A DNA stretch of 64,000 nucleotides from Hyphomicrobiales bacterium. Lineage in GTDB: Bacteria; Pseudomonadota; Alphaproteobacteria; Rhizobiales; Kaistiaceae. Of the stretch, positions 59,255 to 64,000 are shown in pieces. The number at the start of each line of letters is the position of its first letter. Positions within the stretch are counted from its first letter, which is position 1. The stretch covers positions 1 through 64,000 of the forward strand of contig JAFKKF010000020.1 of NCBI GenBank assembly GCA_017305635.1, given 5' to 3'. The translations under genes were made by a program, and so were the position numbers. The notes beneath the pieces are model-generated. The model saw nothing but the letters and a program-made list of their open reading frames with translations, made no database searches and was not told where the DNA came from.

Positions 59255-60040
59255 CTAGAACCCGAGGACCTGGGCGTTGACCGCCGCCTCGAGGCCGCCA
59301 TCGGCGGCGATGTTGGTGCCGTTGATCCAGCGTGCGCCGTCCGAGCAGAGGAAGGCGACCACCGGGGCGACGTCGGAGGGGTTGCCGGCCCGTCCGGCGG
59401 CGGCGATGTCGGAATCGACTCGCGCGTCGCCGAAGACCTGGCGGAACTGGCCGAGGATCGGCGTCTCCACCGGGCCGGGACTTACCGACACGACGCGGAT
59501 GCCCCGCGCCTTGAAGGCCGGCTGGTGCGCGGCGAGCTGGGTCCAGAGGAGGAGCAGCTCCTTGCTGAGCGGATAGCCCTCCGCCTCGGCGACGCTATGC
59601 TCCTTCAGGACCGCCGCGACGTCCGGGAAGCCGGCCACCGCGACCATCGACTTCGCGCGATTGAGGTTCGCGCGCCAGCCATAGCCGGCAATGGAGGCGA
59701 CGTTGACCACCGCGCCCGCCTCGCAGATCAGCGGCGCGGCGGCTTCGCTGAGCGCCCGCAGCCCGTAGAAGTTGACCGCCACGGTCGGCGCCGCACCGGG
59801 CGCGCCGGAAAGTCCGGCGACGTTGCAGAGCGCATCGAACCGGCGTGGCAGCTGCCGGACGATCGCGTCGATTCCGGCCTGCGAGGAGAGGTCGCCCTCG
59901 ACGAAGCCGGCAACGCCGACCTTCGGCGCGCGGAGATCGACGGCGATCACCTCGGCGCCGTTCTGAGCGCAGACCTCGGCCGTGCGCGCACCGATGCCGG
60001 AGGCCGCGCCCGTGACCACGATCGTCTTCCCGAAAAGCAT
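59255..60040 (-). CDS. SDR family alcohol dehydrogenase (coniferyl-alcohol dehydrogenase-like)
   Basis: A 261-residue short-chain dehydrogenase. The cofactor loop GAASGIG is at 11-17, and the catalytic triad is S116 (VASIAGYG), Y156 and K160 (YPLSKE). The unusual long insert between the Ser and Tyr (about 40 residues) and the GYPLSKELLLLW context recall the 3-alpha-hydroxysteroid / coniferyl-alcohol dehydrogenase subgroup. It shares a base with livM and is 13 bases before the aldehyde dehydrogenase. Together they could oxidise an aromatic alcohol to the acid; the substrate is inferred. Confidence 0.78.
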   Translation of the reverse strand: MLFGKTIVVTGAASGIGARTAEVCAQNGAEVIAVDLRAPKVGVAGFVEGDLSSQAGIDAIVRQLPRRFDALCNVAGLSGAPGAAPTVAVNFYGLRALSEAAAPLICEAGAVVNVASIAGYGWRANLNRAKSMVAVAGFPDVAAVLKEHSVAEAEGYPLSKELLLLWTQLAAHQPAFKARGIRVVSVSPGPVETPILGQFRQVFGDARVDSDIAAAGRAGNPSDVAPVVAFLCSDGARWINGTNIAADGGLEAAVNAQVLGF

Positions 60041-61077
60041 CAGCTCGTCTCCTTGAGCGGGGCGGCGCGGACCGCCGCGGGCGAGGCGCCGACCACCAGC
60101 CGATAGCCGACCGGGAGGAGCCGGAGGCCGGTGCGGCGCTCGACGCTGCCCCAGATCCCGCGCGGCAAGAGCAGCGCGAAGACGAGCGCCGCCGCCCCGA
60201 GGCCGACCAGGTACCAGACGCCGGCGGCGCCGAACCACGTCTCGATGGCGAAGAAGATGACCGCCCCGATGATCGCGCCCTCGAAGGTGCCGATGCCGCC
60301 GACCAGCACCATGAAGATCATGTAGGCGGTCCATTGCACCGAGAAATAGGCCTTCGGCTGGAAGGTCAGCGCCGTCGCCAGCCACAGCGCGCCGGCCAGC
60401 GCCGCGCCGAAGGCGGCGAGCACGAAGATCAGCCGCTTGGTGCGCGTTACCTCGACGCCGAGCGAGGCAGCGGCTTCCTCGCTGTCGCGGATCGCCTGGA
60501 TCGAGGCGCCGATCCGGCTTCGGAGCAGCAGGAACAGCCCGCCGAGCAGCCCCGCCACCGAGACGAGGGCGAGCCAGTAGATGAGGTTCCGCCGCATCGG
60601 CGCGTCATAGGCGTTGAGTGCGATCAGCGAGGTGCCGGTCTCGCCGCGGATCAGCGGGTCAAGGTTGACGAGGAGGTGGGCGAGCTCGGCCACCACCCAC
60701 ATGCCGATGGCGAATTCGCCGCCGCGGAGCTGCAGCATGGGGAAGCTGAGCGGCACCGCGATGACGCCGACGATCACTGCGCCGGCGACCATCGCGACGA
60801 ACGGGTCGATCCCGGCATCGGCGAGCCGGATGGTGAAATAGGCGCCGAGGCCGAAGAAGACCTGCTGGCCGACGCTGACCAGCCCGCCATAGCCGGCGAG
60901 CGCGTTCCACATCGCCGCGAGGATCACGTAGACGAAGAGGATGGTGAGCCGGTCCATCGCTCCCGGGCCCAGCCAGAGCGGCGCCAAGGCGGCGACGACG
61001 GCAAGCACGACGGTCGCCGCGATGGTGAGGCGTGCCGCCGGTGTCCAGCGCTCGACGGTGAAGGCCACGGCGCTCAT
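60040..61077 (-). CDS. livM: Branched-chain amino-acid-type ABC transporter permease (LivM)
   Basis: A 345-residue permease of the HAAT family with 8-10 helices. GYGGLVSVGQQVFFGLGAYFTIRLADAG is the conserved LivM region, and the GGIGTFEGAIIGAVIF stretch near residues 250-270 is the EAA-like loop. The start overlaps the livH stop (ATGA). Neighbours suggest an aromatic rather than amino-acid substrate. Confidence 0.9.
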   Translation of the reverse strand: MSAVAFTVERWTPAARLTIAATVVLAVVAALAPLWLGPGAMDRLTILFVYVILAAMWNALAGYGGLVSVGQQVFFGLGAYFTIRLADAGIDPFVAMVAGAVIVGVIAVPLSFPMLQLRGGEFAIGMWVVAELAHLLVNLDPLIRGETGTSLIALNAYDAPMRRNLIYWLALVSVAGLLGGLFLLLRSRIGASIQAIRDSEEAAASLGVEVTRTKRLIFVLAAFGAALAGALWLATALTFQPKAYFSVQWTAYMIFMVLVGGIGTFEGAIIGAVIFFAIETWFGAAGVWYLVGLGAAALVFALLLPRGIWGSVERRTGLRLLPVGYRLVVGASPAAVRAAPLKETS

Positions 61078-61958
61078 GCGGCCGCCCTCCGCGTCAGGAA
61101 CGCCACGCCGCCGGCGAGCCAGATGCGCACGAAGAGGACGACGAGGAAGACGCCGTGCCCGGCGATCAGGAAGCCGAGCGGCGAGATGCGCGCGCCGAGC
61201 GATTGCGCCAGCGCCAGCACGATGCCGCCGACGAGCGTCCCCCAGACCGAGCCGACGCCGCCGATCACCGCCGCCTCGAAGCCGAAGAGGAGCTGCGAGC
61301 CGCCGGCATAGGCGTCGAAGGTCCCGCGCATGCCGAGGGCGGCGCCGGCGAGCCCGACCGTGACCAGGGCGATGGCCGTCGCGACCGCATTCGCCCGGCG
61401 CGCATTGATGCCGACGAGGCCGGCCGTGTCGGCATCCGCTGCGGTCGCGCGGATGGCGCGGCCATAGGCGGTGTAGCTGAGGAACAGCTGCAGCCCGACC
61501 AGCACCACCACGGCGACGGCGAAGATGCCGATGGCGAGCTTGCCGACAAAGATGCCGCCGGGGAGCTCGACCGAGTCATAGCTGAGCGAGCCGATGAAAT
61601 TGCCGAGCGAGCGCGTATTGGCGCCGAAGGCCTCGAACAGCGCATTGTCGATGACGATGGAGAGGCCGAAGGTGGCGAGGATCGGCACGAGCTGCCCGGC
61701 GCGCATGGCGCGCTCGAGGACGAGGCGCTGCAGGATGACGCCGATCACCGCCATCAGCGGCAGCACGATGAGGAGCCCGAGGAAGGGCGGGATGCCGTAG
61801 CTCTGCGCGAGCACGAAGAGCGCATAGGCGGCGAGCACGGCGAGGCTGCCATGGGCAAGGTTGATGACGTGCATCACCGAGAACATGAAGCTGAGGCCGG
61901 CGGCGATCAGCGCGTAGTAGCCGCCGAGGAGGACGCCCTGGATGATCGTGTTGATCAT
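61074..61958 (-). CDS. livH: Branched-chain amino-acid-type ABC transporter permease (LivH)
   Basis: A 294-residue permease (MINTIIQGVLLGGYYALIAAGLSFMFSVMHVINLAHGSL). FGFEAAVIGGVGSVWGTLVGGI is the conserved LivH cytoplasmic loop. It overlaps livF and livM by 4 bases each. Confidence 0.92.
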   Translation of the reverse strand: MINTIIQGVLLGGYYALIAAGLSFMFSVMHVINLAHGSLAVLAAYALFVLAQSYGIPPFLGLLIVLPLMAVIGVILQRLVLERAMRAGQLVPILATFGLSIVIDNALFEAFGANTRSLGNFIGSLSYDSVELPGGIFVGKLAIGIFAVAVVVLVGLQLFLSYTAYGRAIRATAADADTAGLVGINARRANAVATAIALVTVGLAGAALGMRGTFDAYAGGSQLLFGFEAAVIGGVGSVWGTLVGGIVLALAQSLGARISPLGFLIAGHGVFLVVLFVRIWLAGGVAFLTRRAAA

Positions 61959-62695
61959 GGCGCCGCAACCGCCGGCATGTGCGCCGCCGCGCCATGGCCG
62001 AGGCCGAAATAGGCCTCCGTCACCCGCTCGCGCGCGAGCGTCGCGGTCGGGCCTTCGAGCACCACGCGGCCTTCCAGCATGCAGACCACGCGCCCCGCCA
62101 CCCGCATGGCACGGCCGAGGTCCTGCTCGACGAGAAGGATGGTCGTGCCGGATCGCATGAGATGGGCCAGCGAGGCGTAGACCCGGTCGACCGCGAGCGG
62201 CGACAGGCCGAGGGACACCTCGTCGAGGAGCAGGATGTCGGGATTGCTCATCAGCGCGCGGCCGATCGCCGTCGCCTGCTGCTCGCCACCGGACAGCGTC
62301 CTGGCACGGGCGCGCCGGCGCGCCGCAAGGTTCGGAAACACCTCCAGGACCTTCGCCACGCTCCACGGCCCCGGCCGCCCGGCCATCCGCCCGAGGAGGA
62401 GATTCTCCTCCACCGTCATCTCGGCGAAGAGCCGGCGGCCCTCGGGCACCAGCGCGATGCCCCGGTTCACGCGGCGATGCGACGGGACGCTCGTAATGTC
62501 CTCGCCGGCAAGCGCGATCTTCCCCGACGTCGGCCGGTGCGCCCCGGCAATGGCGCGGAGCAGCGTCGTCTTGCCGGCACCGTTGGCGCCGACCAGCGCG
62601 ACCACCTCGCCCTTCCCGACCGACAGCGACAGGTCGCGCACGGCGTGGAGCAGCCCATGGTGGACGTTGAGGCCGCTGACGGCGAGCGCGCTCAT
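61955..62695 (-). CDS. livF: ABC transporter ATP-binding protein (LivF-type)
   Basis: A 246-residue ATPase. Walker A is GANGAGKTT near residues 36-44, the signature is LSGGEQQ, and Walker B is ILLLDEVSLGLSP. RGIALVPEGRRLFAEMTVEENL is the LivF hallmark. The ATG at 62695 overlaps the livG stop. Confidence 0.94.
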   Translation of the reverse strand: MSALAVSGLNVHHGLLHAVRDLSLSVGKGEVVALVGANGAGKTTLLRAIAGAHRPTSGKIALAGEDITSVPSHRRVNRGIALVPEGRRLFAEMTVEENLLLGRMAGRPGPWSVAKVLEVFPNLAARRRARARTLSGGEQQATAIGRALMSNPDILLLDEVSLGLSPLAVDRVYASLAHLMRSGTTILLVEQDLGRAMRVAGRVVCMLEGRVVLEGPTATLARERVTEAYFGLGHGAAAHMPAVAAP

Positions 62696-63423
62696 GCCGC
62701 CACGCCGCCGAGATAGGCGGCCACCACGTCGGCATTGGCGAGCACCGCCTTCGGCTCGCCATCGGCGATGATGCGCCCGGCATCCATGCAGATCAGCCGC
62801 CGGGCGACCTGCAGGAGGACATGCACGATGTGCTCGATCCACACGATCGAGATGTCGCGGCGGAGCAGTTCGCGGATCACCTCGACCAGCTCGCCCGCCT
62901 CGGCATCGGTCAGCCCGCCGCCGATCTCGTCGAGCAGCAGCAGCGACGGGCCGGTGGCGAGCGCGCGCGCCAGCTCCAGCCGCTTGCGGTCGAGGAGGCC
63001 GAGCGTGTCCGCCGTGCGGTTGGCGATGCCGAGCATGCCGCAGAGCCTCAGCGCATCGACCGCGCGGTCGTAGCATTCGCCCCGCGGCCTGCCCGACTGC
63101 CCGGCCGCGACGAAGGCGTTCTCGAACACCGTCATGCCGGCGAAGGGCTGCGGGATCTGGTGCGTCCTGACCAGGCCCCGCCGGCAGCGCGCCGGCGCCG
63201 CGAGCGCCGTGACGTCGTTGCCGGCGAAGCGGATGGCGCCGGCATCCGCCCGCTGCGCCCCCGAGAGCACCGAGAGCAGCGTGGTCTTCCCCGCCCCGTT
63301 CGGGCCGACGATGCCGAGCGCCTCGCCGCGGGCAATGGCGAGCGAAACGCCATCGAGCACCACTAGCGCGCCGAAGCGCTTGTGGAGCCCGTCCGCGGCG
63401 AGGATCGGCATGTCGGCCGGCAT
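62692..63423 (-). CDS. livG: ABC transporter ATP-binding protein (LivG-type)
   Basis: A 243-residue ATPase. Walker A is GPNGAGKTTLL near residues 40-50 and Walker B is LLLLDEIGGGL. RTHQIPQPFAGMTVFENAFVAA is the LivG-type Q-loop region. The signature reads LLDRKRLELARAL in place of LSGG, a shortened form seen in LivG members. The start could also be the ATG at 63411. It lies 17 bases after livK. Confidence 0.92.
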   Translation of the reverse strand: MPADMPILAADGLHKRFGALVVLDGVSLAIARGEALGIVGPNGAGKTTLLSVLSGAQRADAGAIRFAGNDVTALAAPARCRRGLVRTHQIPQPFAGMTVFENAFVAAGQSGRPRGECYDRAVDALRLCGMLGIANRTADTLGLLDRKRLELARALATGPSLLLLDEIGGGLTDAEAGELVEVIRELLRRDISIVWIEHIVHVLLQVARRLICMDAGRIIADGEPKAVLANADVVAAYLGGVAA

Positions 63424-63440
63424 GGCGGCGAGCGGCTTCC

Positions 63441-64000
63441 TCAGCTGTTGTAGGGAACGAGCTTGCCGCCGATCGGCACGTTCGGATCGGGCGCATTGTC
63501 TACGATGACGAGGTCGAACGGGTATTTGCTTCCCTCCGCCGCCTTCACCCATTGCGAGCCGATGATCGGTGTCTCCGACACGTTGCCGACCGGGCCGGAC
63601 GCGAAATCGACCTTGCCGACCATGGTCGTGGTGTTGAGCGTCGAGAGCGCCTTGGCCACCGCCGCCTTGTCGTTCGGCGTGCCGGCGGCGGCAAGCGCCG
63701 CGAAGCCCGCGTCGAGGAGCGACATGGAGGCGCCGAGCTGCTGCTGCCGCTGCTTGCCGGCGCTCGCCTCGTAGCCCTCCGCCAGCTCCATGCCGCTGAT
63801 GCCGGTGAGCGAGGATTTGTACGGGAAGGTCCAGTGCCAGTAGGCGGCGCTGGCGAGCCGGTTGCCGAGATCGCCGACCGCCTCGATGTCGCCGGGGAAG
63901 AGTCCGGTCTTGGCGATGGTGGCGATCTTGATCTGCCGGGTCAGCCCCTGCTGGGCGGCCTGGCGCCAGAAGGCGGCGAAGTCCGGCGGGATCGGGAAGG
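63441..64000 (-). CDS. livK: ABC transporter substrate-binding protein (LivK-type), C-terminal part
   Basis: The last ~186 residues of a periplasmic binding protein of the Peripla_BP_6 type; the N-terminus and signal peptide are beyond the right edge. Visible parts include FPIPPDFAAFWRQAAQQG, YWHWTFPYKSSLTG and the hinge region LLDAGFAALAAAGTPNDKAAVAKALSTL; the end is GGKLVPYNS. It is the first gene of the livKGFHM order and would set the substrate range of the importer. Confidence 0.9.
   Translation of the reverse strand, partial: FPIPPDFAAFWRQAAQQGLTRQIKIATIAKTGLFPGDIEAVGDLGNRLASAAYWHWTFPYKSSLTGISGMELAEGYEASAGKQRQQQLGASMSLLDAGFAALAAAGTPNDKAAVAKALSTLNTTTMVGKVDFASGPVGNVSETPIIGSQWVKAAEGSKYPFDLVIVDNAPDPNVPIGGKLVPYNS

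Overview
The window is a piece of a high-GC alphaproteobacterial chromosome. It is most likely from the order Hyphomicrobiales (Rhizobiales); no genus can be fixed from sequence alone. The basis is the protein family types (cbtAB-cobUWN cobalamin cluster, 142-residue L17, 1399-residue beta', short-LID adenylate kinase, PcaQ-type regulator), the ATGA/TGATG start-stop overlaps, and several good sigma-70-like promoters with 17-bp spacers.

Layout. (1) 1-4.1 kb, minus strand: cobalt/cobalamin operon cbtB-cbtA-cobU-cobW-cobN (cobN runs off the left edge). It lies behind a promoter and a cobalamin riboswitch. (2) 4.2-16.2 kb: mixed single genes. These are a small PGPGW-like membrane protein, tRNA-Asn, an Ala/Pro-rich membrane protein, an acyltransferase-3 protein, DNA photolyase, cysteine synthase, a glycosyltransferase-like protein, an alanyl-tRNA editing protein coupled to 3-mercaptopyruvate sulfurtransferase, a Pro-rich OmpA-domain protein, an exported ankyrin protein and a serine beta-lactamase-fold hydrolase. 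The intergenic spaces carry short CCTCTCCCC/GGGGAGAGG palindromes; one copy lies in the cobN frame at the left edge. (3) 16.2-46.9 kb, minus strand: an uninterrupted run of transcription/translation genes, read secE-nusG-rplKAJL-rpoBC-rpsLG-fusA-tuf-S10-spc-secY-adk-rpsM-rpsK-rpoA-rplQ. Internal promoters and hairpins are visible. (4) 47-49.1 kb: tRNA-Trp, tRNA-Gly and tRNA-Tyr on the minus strand, rlmB on the plus strand, a truncated tRNA-Thr(TGT) and an intact tRNA-Thr(TGT). (5) 49.1-64 kb: aromatic catabolism. pcaQ is divergent from pcaIJF. Converging on pcaF is a tightly packed minus-strand run livK'-livG-livF-livH-livM-SDR-ALDH-pcaD-pcaC-pcaH-pcaG-pcaB-pobA.

How the parts work together. 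Region 5 encodes every step from 4-hydroxybenzoate through protocatechuate and beta-ketoadipate to succinyl-CoA and acetyl-CoA. It is physically joined to a branched-chain-amino-acid-type (HAAT) ABC importer, an SDR alcohol dehydrogenase and an aldehyde dehydrogenase. The simplest reading is an uptake-and-oxidation module for an aromatic or phenylpropanoid alcohol/aldehyde feeding the protocatechuate branch; the substrate is inferred. Region 3 is standard growth machinery. Its noteworthy points are a strong terminator-like hairpin between rpsK and rpoA and the absence of the usual second tuf next to tRNA-Trp.

All calls come from reading the sequence by eye. No similarity search or folding program was run.
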